Source of the DNA: Methanomassiliicoccales archaeon
GTDB taxonomy: Archaea; Thermoplasmatota; Thermoplasmata; Methanomassiliicoccales; UBA472
DNA: 64,000 nt
Reading direction: 5' to 3'
Assembly: GCA_013415865.1 (NCBI GenBank)
Contig: CP058896.1
Location: forward strand, 1,655,957 to 1,719,956
Of this stretch, positions 52,462-61,362 are shown piece after piece. The notes under the pieces were generated by a model, which made no database searches, was not told the DNA's origin, and worked only from the letters and a program-made list of their open reading frames with translations. The stretch's first letter is position 1; each line of letters starts with the position of its first letter. The translations under genes were made by a program, and so were the position numbers.

Positions 52462-54909
52462 TCATTCGGTCCTTTTCACCGTCTTTTTCTTAACTGTCTT
52501 AATTCCAGAGCCTTTCTTTTTGGATGCCACCTCATCTTTTTCCTTTCCTTTTACGATGGCCTTCTTCTTTGATGCCGCTTTCTTTAGGGACACGTCCTTC
52601 TTCGCCCCCCCATCATCTTCCTCTATATTGACCAACTTCGTGTCCAAGGTCTTCGGTCTCTTGTTCTCCTTGCAGTCCATATTTGGGCAGAACTTCCATC
52701 CTCCTTTCCCCTTCATGCTGAACAGAGGGGCATTGCAGATGGGGCATGTCTCCCCTGTGGGAATTATTGAGCCATATTGTGGCAGTGGATAGGTACGCTT
52801 ACAATCAGGATATCCCGAGCACCCCAGGAACCTCTTCCCCGCCCTCGAATGCAACAATTTCAGGTCTTTTCCGCACTCAGGACACTTTCCAACTATGTCC
52901 ATATCCTTGTTCGATTCGCATTCCGGGTCTATGCACACGACCTTCATAGGACTTCCACGTCGGATGACCTTGATCATCGGAAGTTTACATTTCTCGCATA
53001 GCTGTTGGGTAGGCTGGACCAGGGCCCCTGACGGTTTCCTGAACGTCCTTTCGCATGTTGGATAGTTCATACAACCTATGAACTCGGAGCCCTTTTTCGT
53101 CCTTATGACCCTCAGGTCGCCACCACAGTCCGGGCATTTACCAAGATTGTGCTGCTCGGCCAAGGCGGACCTTATATCATCACCGATCTCTTTCTTATGC
53201 CTCTCCATTATGTCGAGCACGTCCGAGAGCATATCCTGTGATTCTTCCACGACCTCTCCGACCGTCGTTTTACCATTTGCTATGTCATCCATGTCCTGCT
53301 CAAGATGCGCGGTCATCTTGCTCTCTGTTATGACCTTCGCATGTTTTTCCAAGGCTTCGATGACCGCGATCCCGCTTTGGGTCGGGACCAGGTCATTCCC
53401 GGTCGCATACTTCCTGTCATACAGCTTTTGGATTATCTCATGCCTGGTGCTCTTTGTGCCCAGGCCCAACCGTTCCATCTCTTGGAGCAGGGTTCCTTGG
53501 GTATACCTTGTAGGAGGACGGGTCTCCTTCTGCTCTATGTTACAATTACAGACCTCCACAGCGTCCCCGATCATCATGTCCGGTACGAGCGCCTCGCCTA
53601 TCCTGATGTATGGATAGTATTTTCGCCAGCCGGGGTCGATCACACGATACCCTTTGACATTGAATGGTTCCTTCTCCACCTCGATGACGACATCCTTTGT
53701 TTCAGACCTCGCGGGGGGAGCGACCGTGGCCAGGAACCTTCTTGCTATAAGCTCATAGACCACCCATTTGTCCCCTTTGAGCTGTTTCTTGGTCGCAGGC
53801 TCGGTGGGGTAGATAGGCGGATGGTCGGTGGTCTCTATCTTGCCCCTTGATGCCCTGATCTGGGACTGTTTGAGGAGCTCTTCCGCCTCTTCTCTCAGGT
53901 CTGATTCTTTAAGCTTTTCAAGGATGAACTTGAGCGAAAGGGAACGAGGATAGACGGTATTGTCTGTCCTTGGGTAGGATATGAACCCAGAGGTATAGAG
54001 GTCTTCAGCTATCTTCATGGCAAGGCTTGCACCGATGCCTAGCTTGTTCGCCTCGGCCAAGAACATCGTCGTGTTGAACGGTGGTATGGGGTATTCTTCC
54101 TTGGTCTCAAGCTTATAACTTGTGACCGTCCCCTGCCTGGCGTCGTTGACCTTTCCAAAAACCTCCGTCGCCTCGTCCTCTTTCCAGAACGGATTCCCTG
54201 CGTGACCTCCCAAAAACTCTCCGTCCTTCCTGAAAGTGGCGGTCACGTTCCAATATGGTGTCGGGACAAAGTTCCTGATCTCCCGGTCCCTGTCCACGAT
54301 AAGGCTCAACGTAGGGCTTTGCACCCTGCCGACGGACAGAAAATTATTGCCCATCTGTCCCGATGCGAGGGAAATGAACCTCGTCAGCGCGGCCCCCCAG
54401 GCAAGGTCCACGACCTGCCTGCACTCCGCTGATTCGGCAAGGCGATGGTCAGGTAATGTAAGCTCCTTGAATGCCTTCTCGATCTCTGCCTTTGTGAAGG
54501 CTGAGAACCTTGCCCGTTTGACATCCGACATGTCAAAATCCAAGAGCTTGACCGCCTCTAATCCGATCAGCTCCCCCTCCCTGTCAAAATCGGTCGCGAT
54601 GATGATCTGGTCTACATCACCGGCGAGCTCCTTCATTGCATTTACGATGTTGCTGGCCGTGACACGTTTCTCAGGTTCGACATAGACGAGGGTCTTTGGG
54701 TCCACCTTGCTCCAATCGTTGAACTCTTCAGAATAATCGAGCTCTATCACATGCCCCCTCAAGCCCAGAACATAATACTGATCACCGTCCCGTTCAAACT
54801 CGAAGACCTGGACCCCATGCAGCTTCTTTCGCTTCATGGTGCCCCCTGATAAAATGAAAGCGATCCTGGCGGCAGCATCGGATTTCTCCGATATGATAAG
54901 CCTCTTCAT
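52462..54909 (-). CDS. topA: DNA topoisomerase I (type IA)
   Basis: 815 aa. TOPRIM domain at the N-terminus (LIISEKSDAAARIA, IIIATDFDREGELIGLEA), core with SVGRVQSPTLSLIVDRD, active-site Tyr in GFISYPRTDNT (about residue 316). The C-terminus carries several zinc fingers (CPDCGGDLRV, CEKCKLPM, CPECGKDLK, CPICNAPLF). A ~60-residue Lys/Ser-rich tail follows (KKAASKKKAIVKGKEKDE region), likely for DNA binding. Relaxes negative supercoils. Confidence 0.97.
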   Translation of the reverse strand: MKRLIISEKSDAAARIAFILSGGTMKRKKLHGVQVFEFERDGDQYYVLGLRGHVIELDYSEEFNDWSKVDPKTLVYVEPEKRVTASNIVNAMKELAGDVDQIIIATDFDREGELIGLEAVKLLDFDMSDVKRARFSAFTKAEIEKAFKELTLPDHRLAESAECRQVVDLAWGAALTRFISLASGQMGNNFLSVGRVQSPTLSLIVDRDREIRNFVPTPYWNVTATFRKDGEFLGGHAGNPFWKEDEATEVFGKVNDARQGTVTSYKLETKEEYPIPPFNTTMFLAEANKLGIGASLAMKIAEDLYTSGFISYPRTDNTVYPRSLSLKFILEKLKESDLREEAEELLKQSQIRASRGKIETTDHPPIYPTEPATKKQLKGDKWVVYELIARRFLATVAPPARSETKDVVIEVEKEPFNVKGYRVIDPGWRKYYPYIRIGEALVPDMMIGDAVEVCNCNIEQKETRPPTRYTQGTLLQEMERLGLGTKSTRHEIIQKLYDRKYATGNDLVPTQSGIAVIEALEKHAKVITESKMTAHLEQDMDDIANGKTTVGEVVEESQDMLSDVLDIMERHKKEIGDDIRSALAEQHNLGKCPDCGGDLRVIRTKKGSEFIGCMNYPTCERTFRKPSGALVQPTQQLCEKCKLPMIKVIRRGSPMKVVCIDPECESNKDMDIVGKCPECGKDLKLLHSRAGKRFLGCSGYPDCKRTYPLPQYGSIIPTGETCPICNAPLFSMKGKGGWKFCPNMDCKENKRPKTLDTKLVNIEEDDGGAKKDVSLKKAASKKKAIVKGKEKDEVASKKKGSGIKTVKKKTVKRTE

Positions 54910-54952
54910 CGGTCTCGCTTCAAGAGTTTTCGTTTATTTAACGGATTGGGAT

Positions 54953-55426
54953 TCAATCATCGTGATGTGTATGGATGCCCTCGTGATCATGGACGTCCTC
55001 GAAATGGCGATGCTCCGTGATCTCCCCAGAAAGCATCACAGGTATTCCATTTTGGACACCCCTTACGCTTCCCAACGTGTCGGCCAATCGCTTAATGTCC
55101 CTGACCTTCCCAGAGACTATCAAGACCTCTAGGCACCGCTCCAGGTCCAGATGAATATGGATTGATGACGAAATGAGGTTGTGGTTTTGATGCTGGATGT
55201 CTGTCAATTTTTCTTTTACATCTCCCTTGTGATGATTATATATAAGGGTGATGGTCCCACAGACATTCGCATCTTCATCCTGGACCACCCTGTCGGTCAA
55301 CGCATCCCTGATGAGGTCCCTGATCGCCTCGGACCTGGTACCATAACCTTTCTTCTCGATCATCTCATCGAACAAGCTTAGTAGATCCGGCTCGATCGAA
55401 ACGCCTATCCGGGTTACGTTGTCCAT
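54953..55426 (-). CDS. nikR: NikR-type nickel-responsive regulator with His-rich tail
   Basis: 157 aa. Ribbon-helix-helix DNA-binding part (TRIGVSIEPDLLSLFDEMIEK, YGTRSEAIRDLIRDAL) and an ACT-like metal domain with ligands in IYNHHKGDV, SIHIHLDLERCLEV (His, His, Cys). An extra tail with seven His in its last 20 residues (EHRHFEDVHDHEGIHTHHDD) exceeds the usual NikR end. TATA-like GTGTTATCTC at about 55447-55456 favours leaderless ATG 55426 over GTG 55441. Upstream of a divergent asparagine-synthase-like gene. Confidence 0.9.
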   Translation of the reverse strand: MDNVTRIGVSIEPDLLSLFDEMIEKKGYGTRSEAIRDLIRDALTDRVVQDEDANVCGTITLIYNHHKGDVKEKLTDIQHQNHNLISSSIHIHLDLERCLEVLIVSGKVRDIKRLADTLGSVRGVQNGIPVMLSGEITEHRHFEDVHDHEGIHTHHDD

Positions 55427-55527
55427 CAGATGCGAATCCACATCTCAATGAGATAACACTTTCTAGCCCGTCAAAGTATGATTGTGGTTTGAACATCCTT
55501 ATTAGCGGGTCACACCAATTACTGGCC

Positions 55528-56313
55528 GTGAATCATATAGAAAAGATTCTGGTCGCCCTGGACGAATCTGTGCGGAAGATGCTGGGAGGAAGGGATGTCG
55601 GCGTCTTGTTCTCTGGAGGGATCGACAGTTGCGTCATAGCCGTCCTTGCCAACAGATGCTCTAAAGCATCGCTTTACACGGTCGGGATGGAAGGGTCTTA
55701 TGACCTCAAGGTCGCTGAATCGACGGCCAATCGCCTGGACATGGAATGGAAGGGCATAGTGCTATGTGAAGATGATGTGGTCAAGGCCATCAAGCTCTTA
55801 AAAGGGATGGTCAAGGACATCGGTCCTTTGACCATCTCATTTGAGGTCCCGTTGCTCATGGTGGCCACGACGGCCAAGGAAGGCATTTTGACCAGCGGTC
55901 AGGGGGCCGACGAACTTTTTGGGGGATACGACCGATATGTGAGGATGGACCGTGGTCTGCTCCGCGAAGAGATGCGCAGGGACATAGCTGCGCTCATCGA
56001 GCACGGGTCGCCAATGGAAAAGGCGATCGCCTCTAAGTTTGGAAAGGACCTGCGCCATCCCTTCCTCGACCCATCCGTCGTCGAGGCCTCCTCAGATCTG
56101 CCAATGGACCTTGTTATCCATGGTGGTGAAAGGAAGGTCGCGCTCAGGCATGTTGCAAGGTCGCTGGGCTTGATCGAAGAGGCCGATAGGAAGAAGAAGG
56201 CGGCCCAATACGGTTCGGGTGTGATGAAGGTCATGAGGTCCATGGCAAAGAGACAAGGGATGGACCTAAGGACATGGGTCGAAAGGACCGACCCTGATGC
56301 GTTGAGAGGATGA
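55528..56313 (+). CDS. Stand-alone asparagine-synthase-like ATPase domain
   Basis: 261 aa. Contains only the AsnB C-terminal synthetase (PP-loop) module: VGVLFSGGIDSCVIAVLA and SGQGADELFGGYDRYVRM. The N-terminal glutaminase domain with its Cys2 nucleophile is missing, so it cannot use glutamine as in AsnB. C-terminal half holds RHPFLDPSVVEASS. Start: GTG 55528 is predicted leaderless from a CCTTATTAG box; TTG 55489 overlaps that box. Could be ammonia-dependent or act on another substrate. Followed 4 bases later by folC. Confidence 0.84.
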   Translation: MNHIEKILVALDESVRKMLGGRDVGVLFSGGIDSCVIAVLANRCSKASLYTVGMEGSYDLKVAESTANRLDMEWKGIVLCEDDVVKAIKLLKGMVKDIGPLTISFEVPLLMVATTAKEGILTSGQGADELFGGYDRYVRMDRGLLREEMRRDIAALIEHGSPMEKAIASKFGKDLRHPFLDPSVVEASSDLPMDLVIHGGERKVALRHVARSLGLIEEADRKKKAAQYGSGVMKVMRSMAKRQGMDLRTWVERTDPDALRG

Positions 56314-56317
56314 CAGG

Positions 56318-57607
56318 ATGAGCTATGAAGAAACGATCGAATGGCTTTTTTCATTGGAGAACATGGGAATAAAGCTCGGGCTCGAAAGGATGAGAGAGGT
56401 CCTCACAGCGCTGGGCAACCCTGAGAGGTCTTTCAGATGTGTACATATAGCTGGCACGAATGGGAAAGGTTCTGTCTGCGCCATGTTGGACTCGATATTC
56501 AGGGAGACGGGTCTGATAACCGGTCTTTACACGTCCCCTCATCTCGTGGACTTTTGTGAAAGGATCAAAGTGCAAGGTGAGATGATAAAAAGGGAAGAGG
56601 TCGCTGAGCTGGTCAAGGTGGTGAGGGAGACCATCGAAAGACCGGATTTCCCAAAAGGAAGGAGACTCACATTCTTCGAGGTCACTACGGCGGTCGCCTT
56701 TCTATATTTCAGAAAAAAAGGGGTCCAGATGGCGGTCCTAGAGGTCGGGATGGGGGGAAGATTGGATGCGACCAATGTGGTCAATCCTGATTGTACCGTG
56801 ATCACTCGGATAAGCTTGGAGCACACCCATTTCCTTGGGGACACGTTGGCCAAGATTGCCTATGAGAAGGCCGGTATAATTAAAGAAGGGGTAACGGTCA
56901 TCACGGCAGAGGAGGACGAAACAGCCCTCAGGGTGATCGATGCGATAGCGAGGGACCGCTCCGCCCCCCTGCTCGTCGCTGGAAGGGACATCGATTTCAA
57001 ATTGATCGGCAAAGGATGGGAAGGTATAGAGGTGAAGCTTGGCTCCTTAGATAAGACCGTAAAGGTCCCGTTGATCGGAGGTTTCCAAGCGAGCAATGTC
57101 GCGATGGCCTGTGAGTGCGCCATTGAGGCCCTGTCAAAGGTCGGCCGGATAGATGAGATAGCGATAGTAAAAGGATTGTCAAAGGTACAATGGCCGGGCA
57201 GGATCGAGGTCGCCTCATGGTCCCCGAGGGTGATATTCGACGTGAGCCATACCCCGGACGGGGCGAAGGTCGTAGCCGATGAGCTTAAGGAGCTCCATAA
57301 AGGAGGATGGGTGTTGGTCATCGGTGTCCTGAACGACAAGGACCTTGAAGGGATCTGCAAGACCTTTGGAAGCTTGGCCACGAAGGCGGTGGCCACATCT
57401 CCGAGGACAAAAAGGGCTTATCCGGCCGATACGGTCGCAAGGGAACTGTTGAACTATTGCGACGAGGTGACCATCGAGAGCGATGTGGGGGCAGCAATAG
57501 AGAGGGCATTGATGATCCGAGAGCCAGAACAGGCGGTGCTCGTCACAGGTTCGCTATATGTGGTCGGGGAGGCTAAGGAGTGGTTGGAGAAACAGCGGCA
57601 AAAATAA
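56318..57607 (+). CDS. folC: Folylpolyglutamate / dihydrofolate synthase family protein
   Basis: 429 aa Mur-ligase-type ATPase. CVHIAGTNGKGSVCAML (P-loop near residue 46), TGLYTSPHLVDFCERI, EVGMGGRLDATNVV, LEHTHFLGDTLAKIAYEKAGIIK and FDVSHTPDGA. It adds glutamate to folate- or pterin-type carriers; in an archaeon the exact carrier is uncertain. Overlaps the next gene by 28 bases. Its place between an asparagine-synthase-like gene and nth shows no obvious pathway link. Confidence 0.9.
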   Translation: MSYEETIEWLFSLENMGIKLGLERMREVLTALGNPERSFRCVHIAGTNGKGSVCAMLDSIFRETGLITGLYTSPHLVDFCERIKVQGEMIKREEVAELVKVVRETIERPDFPKGRRLTFFEVTTAVAFLYFRKKGVQMAVLEVGMGGRLDATNVVNPDCTVITRISLEHTHFLGDTLAKIAYEKAGIIKEGVTVITAEEDETALRVIDAIARDRSAPLLVAGRDIDFKLIGKGWEGIEVKLGSLDKTVKVPLIGGFQASNVAMACECAIEALSKVGRIDEIAIVKGLSKVQWPGRIEVASWSPRVIFDVSHTPDGAKVVADELKELHKGGWVLVIGVLNDKDLEGICKTFGSLATKAVATSPRTKRAYPADTVARELLNYCDEVTIESDVGAAIERALMIREPEQAVLVTGSLYVVGEAKEWLEKQRQK

Positions 57608-58257
57608 GGTCGGACCTCAAATTGATCGAGAAGGACATCGAAGGCGGGGCATTTCCTGGTACCGACGGGATCCATGACCCTGAATGGCCAATGGACCCTT
57701 TCCATGTGCTGATAGCGACCGTCCTCTCACATCGGACGAAGGACATCAATACCTATCGGGCCGCGAAGCAGCTTTTCTCAAGGTTCGATGGGCCGAAGGA
57801 AATAGCTGAGGCGGATATCAGCACAATCGAGGAGCTTGTGCGCCCCTCAGGGTTCTATAAGGTCAAGGCAAGAGGGATCAAGAGCATATGCATCGAGCTT
57901 GTCAAGAGGTTCGACGGTCAGGTACCGAGCAGTATGGAGGACCTTTTGACATTACCTATGGTCGGAAGAAAGACGGCCAATTGTGTATTATCTTACGGGT
58001 TCGGTCAGGACGGGCTATGTGTGGATATTCACGTTCATCGCATTTCGAACAGGTTAGGATGGGTAAGGACAGAACATCCTGATGAGACCGAGATGGAGCT
58101 TAAGCGCATCGTCCCTAGGCCGCTCTGGTGTGATATCAACAGCGCTCTTGTCCGGTTTGGCCAAAAAACATGTCTTCCACGGAACCCCAAATGTTCAGGA
58201 TGTATGCTGGTCAGGGGTTGTGAACACGGCCGCAAAGTGATGGGCCTGAACGATTAA
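57580..58257 (+). CDS. nth: Endonuclease III (DNA glycosylase/AP lyase)
   Basis: 225 aa. HhH-GPD fold: LPMVGRKTANCVLSYGF with catalytic Lys, VDIHVHRISNRLG with catalytic Asp, and the [4Fe-4S] loop CLPRNPKCSGCMLVRGC (C-x6-C-x2-C-x5-C). Removes oxidised pyrimidines. Start GTG 57580 lies inside folC, 8 bases after GGGGAGG; no later ATG fits. The 3' end overlaps the convergent small zinc protein by 4 bases. Confidence 0.95.
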   Translation: MVGETAAKIRSDLKLIEKDIEGGAFPGTDGIHDPEWPMDPFHVLIATVLSHRTKDINTYRAAKQLFSRFDGPKEIAEADISTIEELVRPSGFYKVKARGIKSICIELVKRFDGQVPSSMEDLLTLPMVGRKTANCVLSYGFGQDGLCVDIHVHRISNRLGWVRTEHPDETEMELKRIVPRPLWCDINSALVRFGQKTCLPRNPKCSGCMLVRGCEHGRKVMGLND

Positions 58258-58544
58258 ACGCCAAGCGTCTCGTCGACCTTCTTGCTCATCTCTTTTCCTA
58301 TCTGGATCTCCGCCTCCCAATGTGGCAATGTGTCCAATACCTCCTTTAGCTCCCTGAGGCAATCGATACAGAACCATTTGTTCCCTATCGGCTTCATCGG
58401 TTTTTTCACATATCCGATGGTCCCGCACAGAGCACAGACATGCATTTTTTTTGTGCAATGCTCTGCATAGGCGTCCAACTTTTTACCTTCCAAGATGGAC
58501 TCTAGCGTCCTCTCGCTACGGTCCTTACCTTCATCTGCGTTCAT
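58254..58544 (-). CDS. Small zinc-finger protein of unknown function
   Basis: 96 aa. An acidic/basic N-terminus (DEGKDRSERTLESILEGKK) precedes a zinc-finger region with CALCGTIG and CIDCLREL, plus His and Cys just before them (HCTKKMHVCALC). The end is helical. No family assigned. Monocistronic, convergent with nth (4-base overlap). TATA region not obvious; ATG 58544. Confidence 0.72.
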   Translation of the reverse strand: MNADEGKDRSERTLESILEGKKLDAYAEHCTKKMHVCALCGTIGYVKKPMKPIGNKWFCIDCLRELKEVLDTLPHWEAEIQIGKEMSKKVDETLGV

Positions 58545-58667
58545 GCAAGGTCATCACGTTATGTTCACCTGGATATTTGTTCCTTATCAAAGAGATCAAA
58601 GAATTTCACCGGTCTCTTCGGCCTTTCTGCGATAGATAATATATATGGACCTGTGATTGCTCTTCGA

Positions 58668-59042
58668 ATGCACGAAGTTTCGGTCATGGCCAGCATTCTC
58701 GAGGGCGTAAGGAAGGAGCTTGAATCTCATGAATACGACAAGGTCGAAGAGCTGGTCCTTGTCGTAGGGGAGCTAACATATCTTGGGAGGGAACAGTTGG
58801 AGTTCGCCTATGAGGTACTTACCCGAGGCACGGACCTGGAGGGGTCCCTGCTCGTTATAAATGATGAGCCGGTCGAGGTCAAATGCGGATCCTGCGGTTA
58901 TTCAGGTCCAGTAGAACATCTTTCCGACGATTCATTTCATGTGAGCGTCCCCAAGCTTTCCTGTCCTAGATGTGGCTCCAATGTGGAGGTTCTGAAAGGG
59001 AAGAGCTGCAGGGTGACCTCGGTCAAGGTGGTGAGCGACTGA
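58668..59042 (+). CDS. hypA: Hydrogenase nickel incorporation protein HypA
   Basis: 124 aa. Nickel-binding N-terminus MHEVSVMASILEGV, and a four-cysteine zinc site (CGSCGYSG, CPRCGSN). Delivers Ni to [NiFe]-hydrogenase with HypB. TATA-like GATAATATATATGG at 58633-58646 gives a near leaderless ATG 58668; an upstream in-frame ATG lies too near the box. The stop is shared with hypD through TGATG. HypB, HypC, HypE and HypF are not in this window. Confidence 0.95.
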   Translation: MHEVSVMASILEGVRKELESHEYDKVEELVLVVGELTYLGREQLEFAYEVLTRGTDLEGSLLVINDEPVEVKCGSCGYSGPVEHLSDDSFHVSVPKLSCPRCGSNVEVLKGKSCRVTSVKVVSD

Positions 59043-60109
59043 TGTTCAGGTTCAGGGAAGAGGCGACGGCTCAAAAGATCATCGAGGCCATAAGGGCGAT
59101 GAAGGTCGATCTCAGCATCATGCATGTATGTGGCACGCACCAGGACACTCTGGTGAAGTTCGGTCTCGAGGAGATGCTCAAGGAGGTCGGGATCACGATA
59201 AGGCAGGGACCTGGTTGTCCTGTGTGCGTCACCACCACGAAAGAGATCGTCGAGGCGATCACTCTGGCAAGGAGCGGAGTGACGATAACCGTCTTCGGTG
59301 ACATGCTCACCGTGCCCACCCCGATAGGGTCGTTGGCAGATGCCAAGGCCGAAGGTGCCGACGTCAGGGTCGTTTACTCTTCGAGCGACGCGGTGAAGGT
59401 GGCCGAAGAGGTTGAAAAGGTCGTTTTCATGGCCATCGGTTTTGAGACGACCAGCCCCACCACCGCGGCGGTCCTTCTGGACAGCCCTCCTGAGAACTTC
59501 AGCGTGCTGAGCTGTCATCGCATACTGCCACCGGCCCTTGATGCCTTGTTCACTATGGGCGAGGTCCGTATAGACGGGCTCATCCAGCCCGGCCACGTGG
59601 CCACGATCATCGGCATCGGGCCCTTCAAGAGGTTCTCAAGGGAGCTGAAAGTGCCCCAGGTCATAGGGGGGTTCGAACCTTTGGACCTCATGGTGACGGT
59701 CTACATGATCGCCAAGCAGCATGTGGAAGGTAGGGCCGAGGTGGAGAATGAGTATACGAGGGTCGTTAGACCTGAAGGAAATCCAACAGCGATCAAGATG
59801 CTGGACGAGGTCTTTTATCCCGTTGACCGAAATTGGAGAGGGTTCCCAGTCATACCGAAGAGCGCTCTAGAGCTGAGACCTGAGTTCGCATCTCACGACG
59901 CAAGAAAGGTATACGAGGATGTATTGGCCAAGGCCCCTGTGGTAAAGGAAGATATGGGCGGCTGCCGTTGCGGCGAGGTCCTCAGAGGGCTCATCATGTC
60001 AAAGGAATGCCCGGCGTTCGGTAGAGGCTGCTCGCCAAAGCGGCCGATGGGGCCCTGCATGGTCAGCAGGGAAGGCAGCTGTAACATATCCTATAGATAT
60101 AGACAATGA
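59042..60109 (+). CDS. hypD: Hydrogenase maturation protein HypD
   Basis: 355 aa. Iron-sulfur protein that assembles the Fe(CN)2CO group with HypC. Key sets: CGTHQDTLVKFG, GPGCPVCVTT, GFETTSPTTAA, SCHRILPPAL and the C-terminal GGCRCGEVLRG...CSPKRPMGPCMVS cluster ligands. ATG 59042 overlaps the hypA stop by one base. Its presence indicates that the organism makes a [NiFe]-hydrogenase. Confidence 0.96.
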   Translation: MFRFREEATAQKIIEAIRAMKVDLSIMHVCGTHQDTLVKFGLEEMLKEVGITIRQGPGCPVCVTTTKEIVEAITLARSGVTITVFGDMLTVPTPIGSLADAKAEGADVRVVYSSSDAVKVAEEVEKVVFMAIGFETTSPTTAAVLLDSPPENFSVLSCHRILPPALDALFTMGEVRIDGLIQPGHVATIIGIGPFKRFSRELKVPQVIGGFEPLDLMVTVYMIAKQHVEGRAEVENEYTRVVRPEGNPTAIKMLDEVFYPVDRNWRGFPVIPKSALELRPEFASHDARKVYEDVLAKAPVVKEDMGGCRCGEVLRGLIMSKECPAFGRGCSPKRPMGPCMVSREGSCNISYRYRQ

Positions 60110-60210
60110 TGCATCTACAGAACTGCAAGATATTACACTAGCGCGTCTATCAGGTTAATATTTATCACCGGGAGGCTTTACTCCTCCGGACCATTTCTGA
60201 AGGTGGAAGA

Positions 60211-61347
60211 TTGGCCGGGGAGATGAACGGAGGGCAAGATGCCGGTGAAAGAACGACCAGCACTAACGGTGCGGCCGGGAATGAGCTCGAACTATATCAG
60301 GCTGGGAAACGAGTCATCTGTGTCTCCCTGCCCCATCTCAGCGCCAAGCCCATAAAGGCCATGGGCACGGACCCTGAGGAGTTCCTAGGACAGGTGCAGA
60401 AGGCCACACTGTCCTGGGTAGACTATGCGGCCTTGGACCTTGAAAGAGATGGAACAAAGCTGGCAGTTCTCTACGGTTTCAGCGAGACCCTCGTGCCGAA
60501 CCTTTTAAAGGGATATTATGCCAGCTTCGAGGACAGAGAGGTAGAGCTAGGCATCATGGTACCTGCAGTGAGGGTCAAAGGTGCAGACCTGAAGGTATAT
60601 CCGTTGCTGGTCCTGGTCAAGAAGAATTTGATACTGACGGTGCATAGCACTGAGGTGGTCCGTCTTGTCCAGTTCTCGAGGTACGCCGACACCTATCTGA
60701 AAAAATTGCCTGACATCATGCCTCAGGAGGATAAGCTGACGATGATGCTCGTCCGAATATTGGACGAGAACAACACAAGGAACTTCGAGCAGCTCAGAGA
60801 GATCGAGGAACTTGCGGACAGCATGTCAGGGACGCTCATCGACCCATCCGCGCAGAGGACAGCGGTCGGAAAGCAGATCTATGAGATGAAACACTCCCTG
60901 ATAACATATCTGAACACGCTCTGGAGGACGCTGGACGTGGTCAACTCGCTACGTTACGGTGATGCTGATGTGATCACAGACAATCAGAAGGTATTGGCCA
61001 AAGTGGGCATGCTCGCAGATGAGCTGAACAGACAGATAGAGCTCAGCGAGCACATGTCAGAGGTATTGGCCTCAGGTCTTGAGGTTCTGCAATCCTTATA
61101 TAACAATCAGCTCCAGATCTTGAACAACAGGATGTCGCTCACCATGACCTGGCTCACGATCCTCGGCACGGCCGTCCTGGTACCAAACACCCTTGCGACG
61201 ATATTTGGGTTCGTGTTCGGGATCGAGACCAACCTTATCATTTGGACCATGGCGGTCATAACAATGTCCACGGTGGTCTCCACCGCGTTGGCGTGGTGGT
61301 GGGTGAAGAGAAGAGTGAAGCTACCGAAGCGTCCAGATGAGCTTTGA
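60211..61347 (+). CDS. CorA-like membrane protein, first of a tandem pair, no GMN motif
   Basis: 378 aa. CorA fold: a cytoplasmic N-terminal alpha/beta and long-helix domain (LSWVDYAALDLERDG, MLVRILDENNTRNFEQLREI) and two C-terminal helices (TWLTILGTAVLVPNTLATI and MAVITMSTVVSTALAWWWV). At the position of the pore GMN motif it reads GFV (ATIFGFVFG). CorA transports Mg2+, but GMN loss means ion type or function is open. Start TTG 60211 has AAGGTGGAA at proper spacing; ATG 60223 is an alternative. The paralogue follows after 15 bases. Confidence 0.83.
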   Translation: MAGEMNGGQDAGERTTSTNGAAGNELELYQAGKRVICVSLPHLSAKPIKAMGTDPEEFLGQVQKATLSWVDYAALDLERDGTKLAVLYGFSETLVPNLLKGYYASFEDREVELGIMVPAVRVKGADLKVYPLLVLVKKNLILTVHSTEVVRLVQFSRYADTYLKKLPDIMPQEDKLTMMLVRILDENNTRNFEQLREIEELADSMSGTLIDPSAQRTAVGKQIYEMKHSLITYLNTLWRTLDVVNSLRYGDADVITDNQKVLAKVGMLADELNRQIELSEHMSEVLASGLEVLQSLYNNQLQILNNRMSLTMTWLTILGTAVLVPNTLATIFGFVFGIETNLIIWTMAVITMSTVVSTALAWWWVKRRVKLPKRPDEL

Positions 61348-61362
61348 GGTCAGGGGGTTACA

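Noticed and set aside
55442-55527. NikR operator between nikR and the asparagine-synthase-like gene
   Set aside because: A single GTATGA half-site occurs, but no TCATAC partner at the required spacing.
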